From: Rhodotorula mucilaginosa
Lineage: Eukaryota > Basidiomycota > Microbotryomycetes > Sporidiobolales > Sporidiobolaceae
Direction of reading: 5' to 3'
Length of the DNA: 64,000 nt
Assembly: GCA_034406715.1 (NCBI GenBank)
Contig: CP137874.1
Span: 62,001 to 126,000 of the forward strand
Shown here: positions 45,986-57,708 of the stretch, in pieces
Numbering within the stretch: position 1 is the first letter of the stretch
Layout of the letters: each line of letters begins with the position of its first letter
Program-made: the position numbers and the translations under genes
The notes under the pieces: generated by a model
What the model was told of the DNA's origin: nothing
The model's input: the letters and a program-made list of their open reading frames with translations, nothing else
Databases searched by the model: none

Positions 45986-47743
45986 CTACTGCTCATCCGC
46001 ATCCTCGTTCGCGACATTGTCGCCTTTTTCCTCCCGGAACCGATTCAGCGCCTCCGTCGTCGGATCATAGCCCTGTTTTCGGGTTCCAGTCAGCTAGTAA
46101 AGCGAGTTTAGAATTAAGAGGAGATCGACTGCCCGTACCCAGTGCTGCAAAGTCTGGCGGATCCCGGGCGAGACCTCCTCCTCGTTCGGTTCCACAAAAG
46201 CTGTTTGTCGCAAGGGAGAGTCCGCAGCGAGTCAGTATTCGAGGCGCACGTCGATAGGCAGGCAGACCAGACAAAGTAGCGGTCAAAGGCATGGCATTGG
46301 GGCGGGAATGGGAACGGGGGACTCACAGACACCCTTCTGTCGATACTTCTGCAACAGGATCCTCCGCCACCGACCGCTCGCCTCGCCCGCGACCCGGTCC
46401 CACCGCCCGACTTGCCGGTCATCGTCCTCACATCTCCGGCCAAGAAAGAACTGACATGGCCGTTTCGAGAAGAGGGAGAGCGGGGCGGTGAGCTCTCTTA
46501 CTTGGCTGAATAAACGACGAAAACGAGGAGGAGGACGCACGCGGTAATACCACTGGAACCAGCCTCTTGCGTCATGTTCAGCTGCGAGCGCGCACGAAAA
46601 AAGTGGCGCAATCAGTTATTGCTGCTCTCCGCAGTCCCGACTTTCGCCGCTCGCTCGCTCACCTCGGATCCACCCGTTCGCTTCCCACGCCTCGTACGGT
46701 TGACCCATCCTCGCCTGCCACTTGTTGACCGAGTCTTCGGCGCCTTCCGGCCTCGTAAGATACTGTTGCGTGGGGAGAGTCAGCTCGTCCGCGCATGGGA
46801 AGGTTTTATTCCTGATCCGGAGAGAAGGAGAAACGCACCATGCCGGAACTGAGCCCGCTGTACCATTCTGCGAGGGCCAAAGGTCGAACAGAAGATCAGC
46901 TTAGATCTAGCAACCTAAGCAGAACTGAGTGCACTTGTGGACTCTCACCTTTTGGTAGATCTGCCCAGTCCTCGTGCAACTCTCGTCCCGATTGTTTGCT
47001 CTGTCCGAGCGAGCGCAGATTTACAATCAGTCTGCCGCCCGCGTTCTCTACGCTAGCTCAGAGGGTCAGAGAGACTCTCACCTTGACTGGTCGGAAGAAA
47101 CCTCCGTCGAAGGAACCGCGACGGATAATCTCCCTGTCGAAACACGCACGCGCGCAAGAATTGAGTCGCCTTTTGGCGTTAGTTGAGAGCGGACTGGGTG
47201 AAAGGCTGACGGCCCGACTCACTCGGGACTTAGGTTGGGTCTGAAGCGCGGATAGTCCTCGAAGATGAACTCGCGCGAGACGGGATCTCGTTCCGGCAAA
47301 GGAGCAGCTGCCAGTGCGTGAACGAGGAGAGAGAGAGAGAGAGAGTATCAGCGACCGATTTCGAAACAGAGACAAGCATAGCACGCACTGATTGTATAGT
47401 CCAATTGACCGTCTCCGGGACTAAACTTTTGCCCGATCCTGCGTACGAGGACAGAATCCCCCTCGCCGTCGTCGTTGTCCCCTGTCTCGTCCCGATCCGG
47501 CGATTGACCCCTCGGGGCCTTCCTCAGCCTGGGCTTGGCTCCTGTTGGCGCTTTCGAAGCCTTGCGCTTGTTGTTGGTCGCAGGACTCGGAGTCGTCGTG
47601 GTCGGAGCAGCTGTCGAGGTTGTTGATGATGACGTCGCCGATGACCTCGAGGGAGCGACTTCGACGGGCTCGTCGACGGCAGGAGCAGGCGGATCTAGAG
47701 GCGCTGCTGGAGAGTGGTGCGCTCTTGAGCGTGTACGGACCAT
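45986..47743 (-). CDS. Conserved fungal protein of unknown function
   Basis: About eight exons, from ATG 47743 (MVRTRSRAHHSPAAPLDPP) to TAG at 45988-45986. After a basic, Thr/Ser-rich disordered N-terminus come conserved blocks: REFIFEDYPRFKPNLSP, REIIRRGSFDGGFFRPV, ELHEDWADLPK, RPEDSVNKWQARMGQPYEAW, EANGW, DARGWFQWYYRFFLGRRCED, DDRQVGRWDRVAGEASGRWR, and FVEPNEEEVSPGIRQTLQHW. I recall this arrangement (PNLxPREVLRxGSF, GWFQWYxRFxLGRR, RQTLQHW) from a widespread but uncharacterised fungal family. The end is GYDPTTEALNRFREEK plus an acidic tail. The aromatic and Arg-rich blocks might bind nucleic acid, but that is only a guess. No membrane segments or signal peptide. One intron carries a GA repeat (47326-47345). 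Confidence 0.75.
47326..47345. repeat. GA microsatellite in an intron
   Basis: Ten GA units inside an intron of the conserved fungal gene at 45986-47743. Confidence 0.85.
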
Positions 47744-48020
47744 CCTCGTCTGTTCGAATTGCTGGTGGGAACTGAACCGCGAATTGTCTTTTCACGCGAC
47801 ACTGCTCGATCGGTTCCTCTCTTTTCATGTAGATCGACTAGCCCAGCAAGTATAGCGGATCAAAGCATCTCTGGTCAACGTCGGCTATAAGAATAGGCAC
47901 TTTATTTCATGAACAACGAAGGGAAAGAAGAGGAAAATGAACTTTGTACCACAATACAACCGCACATAGCCCGGATCTCCTCAGACTGGTTCGAGAGCGT
48001 CGTAGAGATGTTGTCGAAGC

Positions 48021-49427
48021 TCAGCCGCAGTACGAAGTCGCGTCGCCGCGCGCGCAAACGTACGGCCGGAGCAGCGGTTCCGTCTTGGTCCTCATCGCGA
48101 CGGCGGTCGTGCTGTATGATACCAGTAATGTTAGCATCCACCAGTCGGCCGATCGAGGGAGACCGGTGTCGAAGGTCGACTCACTAGACGGCGGTCAAGT
48201 CCTCCGCCAGGAGGCCAATCCCGATCCGGAACTGCGTCAGCAGCGCGCCCGACTGCACCCAAGCGCACAGCGAGCTCGGGACGGCCGCAGGATTCGCGCG
48301 CGCCCGGTTGGTGAGAGCGTTGACCGCGAGGTAGTACGGATACGAGGCGTACGGAATCTGCGTGTGTCCGACGAGGTAGCCCGCACCGCAATAGTCCTGG
48401 ACGCGGACGTTGGTGGCGCCGTTGAGCTGGCTCGTGACGGGGTTGATCTCGGGCTGGATGACCTCGTCGTAGGTTGTGAAGATGCTCGTGGTCGGAACCA
48501 AGGCTTGGTTGCCCTTGGTGAGGAGAGCGCCCAGGAAGTGGGATCCTATCGTTTGCTGAATGATGCTGGACTGGCAACCGCCGAGCGTGATGTTCTCTGC
48601 GAGGCAAGCGAGACCACCTTCACCGGTACCTGGAACAAAGACAATCTGAGGGTCAATCCATTGCGCAGCAGCAGCGCCTCCAAACTCCGCGGCGGAAACG
48701 AACCGTGGAAATCGGGAGCGATGCCGACAAAGGCCGACACGAGCGGGCGATAGGCCGGCCAAAAGTCGAGAGCCCACTACATCAATCCCCCAAACCGCAT
48801 GTCAGCCCGAGCACGAGAAAAGCTCTGCAAAGAGAAAGACCCGGCTCACCTGAACGTTCAAGCCGCCTTGCGAGTGCGAGACGAGGCCGATCTTGCCGGT
48901 CTTGCTCTTAGCCGCGAGCGACTTGATGTTGTACGCGACGTACTCGGCAGTAGCTTGAGCGTCTCCGAGACCGGCGTTCGGCAAAGCGACCCAGCACACG
49001 TCGAAGCCAGGTCCCGCCTTGGGCAGCAACTGGACGTAGGGACCGTTGGCCCAAGTACCTTGGGCTTTAGGGGTGGCGTGTCAGTACAGCCTATACGGGG
49101 TGCTGTTAACATCGAAAAGCTGTACTCACGACTTCCGGAAGTCCCGTGCACGAGGAGGACGATACCGCCGGCCTTGCCTTGAATGCCGAAAGGGCACGTC
49201 ACGGCGTTCGTGTACGTCGCACAAGACTGACTGAAGGTGCCGGCGTTGCCAGCATCGTTCGGACACAGACTTTGCCTCGCGACGAGGTCCGTACGGGGAA
49301 CAGCCTGGGGAGGGACAGGTAAGAAATCAGCAATCACGTGCAAGTGTGGGAGAGGAAAGAACGAACTGACCGCTGCGAGAGCTGTGGTCGCCAGGCAGAC
49401 AACGCTGAGCCAGCTAAGAAGCGCCAT
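48021..49427 (-). CDS. Secreted lipase related to Candida antarctica lipase B
   Basis: ATG 49427 opens a signal peptide (MALLSWLSVVCLATTALA). An alpha/beta hydrolase fold follows: AGGIVLLVHGTSG, GPYVQLLPKAGPGFDVCWVA, NTxYV-like AEYVAYNIKSL, nucleophile IGLVSHSQGGLNVQW, FVGIAPDFHGT, acid residue TSIFTTYDEVIQPEI, and the His in YLVGHTQIPYASYPY. Spacing and the VPTT..D.iVQP block match CalB-type lipases, a small fungal family. The 3' end is spliced. A donor at 48184 (TA/GTGAGT) overlaps an in-frame TAG; removing the 72-nt intron (branch site TGCTAAC, acceptor at 48112) gives the final exon ending PYVCARGDATSYCG at 48021, which parallels the CalB C-terminus. Without splicing the protein would stop about 30 residues early. 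Five introns in all. Confidence 0.88.
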
Positions 49428-49692
49428 GCCTTTGCGCAGAGGTTGTTGAATGTAAGGAGAGAAGCAAGATGCAGCTATGCTACTGTACAGGCGCGGCGAA
49501 GGGAGCGTTCGCGAGCGGGGACAGCCACCAAACGCATTTTTTCTGCAAGCGCGAGGGGACATCGATCGCCTCGGCAATGTGGCCGTGTGTGGCACATGCG
49601 CTAACTCTGAACCGATCTGCGCGCCTGGAAGCTGGAAAAGGTGCGTGATCGAGCGCGCGATCGTGTGAGTTACCCTGAGTGGTAAGTTGAGC

Positions 49693-50152
49693 TCAGCGAC
49701 GAAAAGTGATGTCCAGGTTGAAGACGTAGTATCCCTTGGTACATGTGTCTAAGCTCGTCTCGTCGTTCCTCGAGCTTAGTATGCAAGCGCTGGCGGATGG
49801 AGCGTTGCGAGCGGCGGATCATCCGGACCATTGACCTGCAGAATGACCGAAACAACGACGGCGCTATCGCCGACCTTCCCCTCCTCCTGGTCTGCAGAGC
49901 AAGTACATATTTAGCATCTGGACAAGTCTTGGGCGGTGTGGGGACTGAGAAGAAACAAGACTAAAGACGAACCAGTTCGCCGGCGTTCTTTTAAGACCGA
50001 AATAGCCGGGAGACAAGCTCTGGCGATCGTTTCCTGCGACTGGTGGCGGCCGCGGTGGCCAAACTTGCAGGCTGATCTGCTCGGGCATCTGGCTTCGCGG
50101 CCAAATAAGAGAGCCGCGGGAAACTCCCGAAGACGAGCACAGTTTGCGCGGC
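49693..50152 (-). CDS. Possible small gene, 3' end supported only
   Basis: Two minus-strand segments look coding. EEGKVGDSAVVVSVILQVN follows an acceptor (CTTGCTCTGCAG near 49893). After an intron with a TACTAAG branch site and CTTAG acceptor comes DTCTKGYYVFNLDITFRR with TGA at 49695-49693. Upstream the best link is ARACLPAISVLKERRRT, in phase but Arg-rich, and no start is certain; ATG 50152 (MAAQTVLVFGSFPRL) is in another frame. I do not recognise the product. The gap otherwise separates the lipase and NUS1 genes. Confidence 0.25.
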
Positions 50153-50241
50153 CATCGGTGATCAGCCCTCTGCACGCGCATGAGGGGCCGGGGCGGAAAA
50201 AAGTCCAGCTGCGTTACAACAAGGGGTCGACTCTTTGCTCT

Positions 50242-51479
50242 TCAGCGACCCAGCCGCATCTCGGCGCGACCATATACATCGAGAGCCTTGCGCAAGATAT
50301 CGTAGGTGAGCTCGGGGGGTCGCGAGAACCAAGTCGGCCACGAGTGATGGCTGCGCAAGTGTGACAAGGGATGAGCTCTTTCGGGTGCAAACGGAGCTCG
50401 AGTCTCCGGAGGAAGGACTTACTACATCTCGGTGAGGCGGAGCTGCCAGGGCGGGAATCCATGCAGACGTAGGTAGGAACCTCCGAGGACGAGTAAGAGA
50501 TCCGGTTCGCCGAGCGGGAGAGCTGCAGATTTGCAATGTACGAGGTGAGCGGCGCTGCGCAGTCTTGCTTTCGGTATGAGGACTTGCCGTCCACTTGCTC
50601 CGCCACTCGCTCCGTAGTCAACTCTTCTTCCGAATTCCTGACGCGGACTGCGAGATCTTGTGCGAGTCTGGCGAGGCGCGGTCGACCTGCGGCTCGTGAA
50701 AGGAGATTGAGCCGGAGGTGCGGCGGGCAGAGGAGGCTCTCTTCCGCTACGAGCGTCGTCGAAGAGTCGGCTAGCGGTTCAAGCGTCAGTGTGGTAGACT
50801 TGAGCCTTTCGAGGAGCGACAGACTCACCGCTCGCGTCTTCATCTGCTGCTCTTGGCGTGCGCGCTCCTTCTCCCGCAGGGGACGTCGCGACGCCCGACT
50901 TGGCGGCGGCCACCCAAGGCTCAGCGAGCGTGACCATTCCTTCCAGCTCTATTTCGTCTTCTTCTGAAATGATCTGGAGGTTCAATGCTTCGGCATAGCC
51001 TGCGGCGTTTCGCAAGAGAACGCCTGTGATGACACCGTTTGTCTCAGTCCACGGCTGATCGGGCGATTGAGGAGGCTAGGCGACACACCAGTCTCGTCGT
51101 ATACAGAGAGTGTCGTCACTCCGAGCTGTCTCGACCACTGCAGCAACTTCTGGAGGATACCGACGTGGCGTTGACGCTGTTCTCCTCCTTGACCGCCGCT
51201 GACGAGCGAGACGGCCAAGTGCCGCGGCAGTTTGGACCATCTCTGATTTGCGAGATCGTCTGACAAGCTGCTAGCAGGTGCGGAACGGCGTCGGCGAGGG
51301 AACCACGGCCGGAAGACGAGGTGACCGAGGCGGAAGGCGAGTCGGGTGGCTCGAGACGTTGCGAGGACGGCGTGCAGCGAGACGAGGACGGCGAGATGCA
51401 GAGGATACAGCAAGCGCTGCACCGTCAGCGACATCCCTCGCCGCAAGAGCTTGACTCCCTGGTGGTGAGTAGCGATCAT
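50242..51479 (-). CDS. NUS1: NUS1/NgBR-like subunit of dehydrodolichyl diphosphate synthase
   Basis: The C-terminus is diagnostic: LGEPDLLLVLGGSYLRLHG, FPPWQLRLTEM, then PELTYDILRKALDVYGRA and EMRLGR (TGA at 50244-50242). This matches the NUS1 ending with the PWQ.R.tE motif and an RxG tail, which contributes to the active site with its cis-prenyltransferase partner. The N-terminal half has a hydrophobic anchor (LLYPLHLAVLVSLHAVLA), an Arg patch, then WSKLPRHLAVSLVSGGQG and LLQWSRQLGVTTLSVYDETG, the degenerate cis-prenyltransferase core. The complex makes the polyprenol backbone of dolichol in the ER for protein glycosylation. The start is uncertain: ATG 51479 (MIATHHQGVKLL) and ATG 51434 (MSLTVQRLL) are both possible, and two further ATGs near 51550 are in the same open frame. 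At least three exons. Confidence 0.85.
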
Positions 51480-51614
51480 TCGTTTTGACACGCGCAAGTC
51501 GACTCGAAGGAGGAATTTCAAACGCATGTGGTATAAATGAGATGCATGCATGCGTGGTATAGAGACAGGACATGTACAGATAAGAGAGAGGGAACTAGCG
51601 ACCGGACGCGAAAA

Positions 51615-53641
51615 TCACACGTCTTCTTCGCTGATCCTCGCCAGTCGGTCCTTGACCCCGGCTGGTCTCGTCGCCAATTCGCCACCTTCGTCCCCTATCG
51701 CCGCCCCTTCGCCCTTCATCTCTGCAACGATCAGCACCGCAAACGCGCAGACGATCATGCCCCCACCGGCCAAGGTGCTTCGAGTCATGGGTGGAGCCGA
51801 GGGGACAAAGAGGGCGTCGCAGAGCGAGACGAGGAGGAGGGTGAGGAGGTTGGCGACCGAGGCGGTGACGGGACCCCAGAGCGAGAGGAGGACCATGAAC
51901 CCGCCGTTGAAGACTGTGGCCCAGAGAAAGGGGCAAAGCGTGAGTTACCGCCGAAACTCGGCGGAAAGGGTACCGAAGAGCGACTCTCGGCTTTTCGAAT
52001 CCGCAAAAGCATCCGGCACCCAAACGGGAGTGAAACGTACCGATCCCTCCGAGAATGATCCCGACCATGGCGAACCCCGCCTCCTTCGGCGGAACTTGAA
52101 ACTCCTCCCACCCGATCCAATGCAGTAACGGGATCGGGATCCACAGCAAAACGAGCGTGCACAACCCGATCAAGGACGTGATCGCGTTCGAGTAGAGGAG
52201 GAGGAGGGTCGGAGAGACTGTTTGGGGGGAGAGCGAAGTCGAGATGTTGTTTCGGAAGTGGGCAGCATGAGAGCCGGAAGAGGCAGCGGATGCAGAAAGG
52301 GGCGAGTGGAGTTCGCTGTCGTGATTTACATAGGCATCACCCGCCACGCCGTACCCGTCCGCCGCCGCGGGGGATGGTGAGGGTGCTCGGAGCAACGAAG
52401 AGGTTTCGATATCTGCTCCAACTGTCGCCGCCTCTTCGGGATCTTCGGTCGGCGCGGGCTCGTACGAATGAGGGGTGAGATCCTGCAAGGGTGTGTCGTC
52501 CGATCGTTCCGGTAGCGAGATCTGTGTAGTAGTACCGAGAGTTTGGTCAGCGTCCTGTTCCGGAAGTTGTCCAGCGAGACGAGTCCACCGCGCGGTGAGG
52601 AGCACCAGCCGCAACTCGTGGACCATCTGGCTGGCACTGGCACTGAGGAGTGAGGCTTACATGGAGCTTGTACCACACTTCATATCCGGCGTACGCCACA
52701 CTCCCAAACAACGCCAGCGCGTTCCCCAGCAATCGATTCTTGGCGTCGTACCCGCCCGGCTCTTGCGACTCGTCGTCTGCTCCCCCTGCTGCGAGGGTGT
52801 CACCGTAGGCGATGACAAAGACGCCGGTGACGGCGAGGAGGACGGCGACGAAATTGAGGATCCGGAGGAGAGGCGAGGTGCGGACGTGGGCAGGCGCGGG
52901 GAGGTAGTACAGCGAGAGAAGGTAGGCCCACTGTGCATTCCCCGTGTCAGAAGGTGGTTTTTTTTTTTTTTTTTTTTGCGGCGCAAGGGGTTCATAGGCG
53001 TGAAAAGACGCACGAAAGCAAAGACGTTGTAAATCGCCGTGATGTCTGTTTCCGATGAGCGAAAGCGGGATGAGCCCCCCTGCGGCAGTCAAAAGAGTAG
53101 CAGAGAAATGGGATATAGACTTGCCGGTCATGCTGGTGAGGGGCACTGCTCCGTACCAGGACAAGGCGGGAGCGGAAATGAGGAGGGTCAAGAGCAAGAC
53201 GCGTTTCGCGAGGTAGTCGATCCACGGTGCGCGGACCCTGACCAGCAGGGACTTTTGTACGGCGTCGACAAAGCCAAAGAGGGACCTGTGCTCGACATGC
53301 TGGTTCGGTTTCGGCGAAGACGGCGGCGCGAGGCCGCTGCTCGTGGCGGCACTTTTCCGCGAGATGCTGCCGCCGCCGCCTCCCGACGGCGGCTGGAACT
53401 TTTGCTCGAGGGTGGTGGCCAGGCTAGCGAGCAGTGCGGGGACCGAGGCGGACCTCGAGAGGGCGGCGAGTGCGGCAAGGTGGAGCGGGAACAGGAGCAG
53501 GTAGGACGAGTGGGTCAGGTAGAACAGGAAGTACGGCTTCTTGTACCCGAGGCCGTGCTGGACGTGGCTCGCCAACTCGGTCTGGAGCGTGTACGCGACC
53601 AGCACGACCGCCAGCAGGATGCCGGCGCTGCGGGTCTGCAT
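51615..53641 (-). CDS. Drug/metabolite transporter superfamily membrane protein (SLC35F/YML018C-like)
   Basis: About ten hydrophobic segments, e.g. SAGILLAVVLVAYTLQ, YFLFYLTHSSYLLLFPLHL, AFWAYLLSLYYLPAPAHVR, ILNFVAVLLAVTGVFVIAYG, VSPTLLLLYSNAITSLIGL, GFAMVGIILGGIVFNGGFMV and GGGMIVCAFAVLIVAEM. The VTASVANLLTLLLVSLCDAL stretch and the late AG...G repeat fit fungal SLC35F5/YML018C-type DMT proteins. These include vacuolar and Golgi transporters; the substrate here is unknown. Large loops rich in Ser/Gly lie after TM2 and in the middle. I start at ATG 53641 (MQTRSAGILL), directly before TM1. An in-frame ATG at 53803 would add 54 non-membrane residues and leave only 115 bp to the next gene. TAG or TAA ends it at 51615. 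One intron contains a 20-nt T/A run. Confidence 0.78.
52958..52977. repeat. Poly-T/A tract (20 nt) in an intron
   Basis: Run of 20 T on the plus strand, i.e. A on the sense strand of the DMT transporter gene. It lies just upstream of a CTGAC branch-like site and CACAG acceptor. Confidence 0.9.
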
Positions 53642-53918
53642 CCCCGTCGTCTGCGTCAAGAGCTGAGCGAAAGAGGAGAGAAGGTCCTGGTTCCTGCTTG
53701 CTACCGAGACTCGGACTGCATCCGGGCTCCTTCTGCGTCTGGGCTTGGTCTGTACAGTCGATCGCTCGGGACGCGGGAACGCGATCGGAAGCCCCGCCCC
53801 CATTACAAATGCTCAGTAATGGTGAATACAACCACGTCAAGTTGGAGCACCGGCAGCAGCCAACTCTCACTGTCGCTCTCGTCGACTTCGCACAGCCGGA
53901 GCGCAGAGAGCAGACGCC
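53642..53918. promoter_or_regulatory. Divergent promoter between DMT transporter and RS-rich protein
   Basis: 277 bp between start codons (115 bp if the upstream transporter ATG is used). Confidence 0.4.
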
Positions 53919-56900
53919 ATGGCGAGCGACGGCGGCACTCCAGGGGATCCGTTCCCGCTGTTCCACCTGTGCGACCTCGACTTTGCCGTCTCGGCCGAGC
54001 TGATCCCTCGCCTGCCGGCGTTCCAGCTCGCGCTCGCGCCGTGGTCCACCGCGTGGACTCCGGACCTCGAACCGGCCCTGAAACGCACCTGGAGACGCAA
54101 GCGAGAACGCGCCCGCGCCCACATCACCCAAAAGGCCCCGTGCGGCGTCTTTGCCGCGGCCGACGACAGGCAGAAGGAACAGTTTCCGAAATTCGAGTTG
54201 ATCCCGCTCGACTTTGACCTGAGCCAAGGGGAGGCTGCGCTCGATGCCTTGACGAGCGCCCAACTCGCGGCCATCCAGTTCCACCCGAGCGGGTCAAAGG
54301 ACCTCGCCTTTGCCGCAGAAGACGTGCGTTTTTCCCTTGCTCTTTTTCTTTTTTCTCCCCTCCCCTTCTCGCGCTCACGCACGGGTTGTTTGTCCCCCTG
54401 CAGATCTTCTTCTCGCGCAGGGAACGCGATTTTGCAGCCGGCCTCTCCCTCCCGCCCTTCACCCCGCCGCCCGCAGCGATCGCGACCGCCCCAGCTCCAG
54501 CTCAGCCACCTGCGGTCGCTCCTGCCGCAGCGGCGCCCGTCCCGACGCCTGCGCCTGCGCCGGCAATCGCTCCAGCGGCTCCCGCTGCTGCTGCACCCGT
54601 TCAACAGGCGATCGCGGTGCCTCCGCCGGTCGTATTCGCGCAACCTTTGCCCCCAGCACCTCTCGCGCCGCAGTCGACGTCTGTCCCCACTGCAGCGCCT
54701 ACTAGCACGGTGCAGCCCGCTGCTCCTGCTCCTGTTGCTTCTTCCTCCTCCTCTGTCGCTCCTCCCGCTCCCGTTCCCGCTCCCGCTCCCACTCCCGTTC
54801 CAGCTCCAGCGGCAGCGGCAGCGGTGCAGCCGACGCCGCCCCTTTCGCCCGGCACGAGGCAGCGCGAGTCCGAGCGGGCAGAGTACCGTCAAAGTCTCAA
54901 CGGTCGCCACGAATCGGCGGAACGCGCCGCCGCTGCTGCCTCCTCTTCGTCGGTCGTTCGGCGGAACGGAGGCGATCGTTCGCGGTCGAGGTCGAGAGAA
55001 CGGTTGCGCGAACGCGATCGCGATCGCGACCTTGAAAAGGAAAAGGAGAGGGAGCGCGAGCGCGAGAAGGAGAAGGAACGCCAGCGAGAACGCGACAGGG
55101 ACAGGGAACGCGAACGTGAACGCGAATCGAGGTCGCGTCGGTCTTCGAGGGAGAGGTCGACGACGACTACCCGTGACAGGGACAGACGCCGGCGGTCTTC
55201 AAGGTCGCGCGACCGTGACCATGGTCGCGACCGCGAACGTGACCGCGACCGCGACCGTGACCGTGGTCGCGACCGCGATTGGGAGCGAGAGCGGTCGCCG
55301 TCGAGGCGGTCGTCGCACCGCGACCGGTCCAGATCCCGCTCGCCCGACAGGTCGAACCTCTCTCGCCGAATCGCAGACGAGAAGCGCTTGTCCGTCTCGC
55401 TCAAGTCGGGCGGCGGCGATTATCCTGGACCGAACGGAGGCGAAGCTGGCTCTTCCTCGATTTTGTCGTCTTCGAGCGCGTACCGGAAACGCTCCGCTGC
55501 GAGTCCGGCGCCGAGTGATGCGTCGTTGCGCAGCTCGGTTCGTCGCAGGGTCGACGACGACGTTTTCGGTGGCGGTGGCGGAGCTCGGCGCACGCCGCCT
55601 CCGCAGATGCCCCTTCCTCGCGAGGACCTCCCGCCCGAACTGTGCGCTTCGCTCAAGACGGTCTTTATGCGGCATTTCCCCGGCCAACTCACTCCGGGCG
55701 ATGTCGAAGCGTGGCTGCGAACGCTCCCTCCCGCTCAATCCCCGATGGCGATCACCCCGATAGGGATCAAGACCTCGCACCGGCGCAACTCGGACCAGAG
55801 TCCGAATCAAGATCCGTGGGTCACGCTCTCGTTCGTCGCATTCCGGACCGACGCCGAGGCGGCCGAAGTGCAGTTGCGCGCCGACAAGCAGATGTTTGGG
55901 AACCGCGTCATCGTCGCGAGTTGGAGTCGCGACGCCGGCAAGAAGAGCAGCTCGTGGAGGTGGAGCGACTTTACGCCCGAGTTCGTCGAGGAGGAACATA
56001 GTCGCTCGCTCGCGCTGTACGCCGCGCGTGGCTCTGGAGGAGGAGGAGCGGGATTCCCACCTCCTCCGACTGGTCCGCTCGCGTCGCGCTTGGGGGCGAT
56101 GTTGCCGCCGTCGGCGCCTGCGGGCACGTCGATCAGTACGGCAGAGCTCCCGACGCACCTCGTCAGTCGCCTCCACGTCCTGTTCGCGACCAACCTGCCT
56201 CGCACGACCTCGCTGGAAGAATGCCGCAACTTTTTCGACGTCTGCGGTGCGTTTTGCCCCTGCCCAGGCGTCTTCCCAAGCGCCGAGTCAAGCTGACATC
56301 CTTGTGTTTCGCGTCCTGCAGACGACCTGGTCGGCCTTGCGCTGCAGCCTCCGTTGTCCGAGTACGATTTTGCGAGTGCTTGGCTGGCTTTCGAGACATC
56401 AAAGGCCCGAGAACAGGCCAAACACTCGATGTATGGCTTGCAGTACCCGGGCACGTACAAGAAGCTCTGGTTGGAGAACGCGGAGGATCGGGCGAGAAAG
56501 ACCGGAGAGTGTACGTCTCAACTCGATCAAGATGCCCTGCGAGCGGACTTTGCTGACTGACTATTCTGTTTTCCCGCACCAGGTTACGTGTGGATGTGGA
56601 GTGCGTGGAGCTGGAGACCTTTTTCATGCACGGTGACGGTGCTAATCTTTCGCTTCCTTCTGCGGAAAAAGGCAACATGAGCAAGGTGCGTCTCATCTGG
56701 CCTCGTCAGTCTCTTGTTCACCTCATACCGAAGCTAAAACGGCACCGGTCTGCGCGACAGGACTACCGCCAACAGCATGGGGGCGATCATGCGCGAGCCA
56801 GAGCCTTTTTACCGGATTCGCCGGCCCTGAGCCGGACCGCAGTGGGTGGCTTGCCTTCGGCACCGCCGACTCCTTACGCGGCGGCGCACCCCGTCATGCA

Positions 56901-57708
56901 ACGTCCGGCAGCTGCGGGATCGTTCGTGCCTAATGCGGCTTTTACCAGCGCTGCGCACTCCTACGGCCCAGTACCTCCGTCCACTTCAATCCCAGGCGGA
57001 TCTGCTGCGGACAACCAGCAGCAGTACATTGCCGCGACGGGTTCGGATCAAACTTACTCGCCGATGCAGCCGCTTCTTGCTTCTTTCCCGCCGCGTCCGC
57101 CTGCCTCGTTGGTCGAGACTACTCCGTCTCTTTACGCTGGTCTTCCGGTCCCGGTCGCCGAATATCCTACTCAAGCAGCAGGTTCCGCGGGAAGTCACAT
57201 CAACCCGGCGCGTCTCGCAATGCTACAGGCGTCTTTGAACGCGGCCGGCTTCTCGTCGCCCGAATCGCCCGAAATCAGCACAGATCCTCGGCCCAACGCC
57301 GCCACCGAGAAGATGCAGGTTGACGAAGCCACGCGAGGCGCATGGTCCAGCGTTCGCAAAGGTTCTGTTTCGGCTGGCGTTACCGGCGGCTCGACGCCGA
57401 CTGGATCTAGTACCGCCATCAACGTGAAGGGAATCGCAAGTCAAGCCGGACAGGGATTGGTCACGACTGCCTCCGAAGTAACGACCATCGCTCCGGCGTC
57501 ACAAGGTGCCAGTTCGGCCACGGGAGGCGAGGCAGGACAGTCCTCAATGGGAACCTCGCAGGCAGCGTTTGAACCGCCTGTGAAACCTTCGCCATCGATC
57601 GCGGAGGTCGAAAATGGCGTTCAGCAAGTCGAAACAAACCTTGAGCCTACGGCGACGGAAGCCGCCACAACAGGAGGAGCGCAGATCACACCAAGCACGA
57701 CGGCCTGA
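53919..57708 (+). CDS. RS/RE-rich, RRM-like nuclear protein of unknown function
   Basis: About 1180 residues in five or so exons. The N-terminus (FPLFHLCDLDFAVSAEL, IFFSRRERDFAAGLSLPPF) is well ordered. An Ala/Pro-rich region then leads to a long Arg/Glu/Asp/Ser-rich stretch (about 54970-55340) of RER, RDRD and RSRS units, like the RS domains of splicing factors. A folded part follows: LPPELCASLKTVFMRHFPGQ, WVTLSFVAFRTDAEAAEVQL and GNRVIVASWSRDAGKKSSSW, which resembles one RNA-recognition fold; then HVLFATNLPRTTSLEECRNF and YDFASAWLAFETSKAREQAK, which may be a second. The tail is Pro/Ser/Ala-rich. I infer an RNA-associated nuclear role; no orthologue is recognised. ATG 53919 starts MASDGGTPGDPFPLF; the TGA is at 57706-57708. 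Confidence 0.6.
54970..55340 (+). repeat. RS/RE/RD dipeptide-rich coding tract
   Basis: Degenerate CGN-GAN/AGN repeat within the RS-rich gene, encoding alternating Arg with Glu, Asp or Ser. Such tracts are phosphorylated and target nuclear speckles in known SR proteins. Confidence 0.85.
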
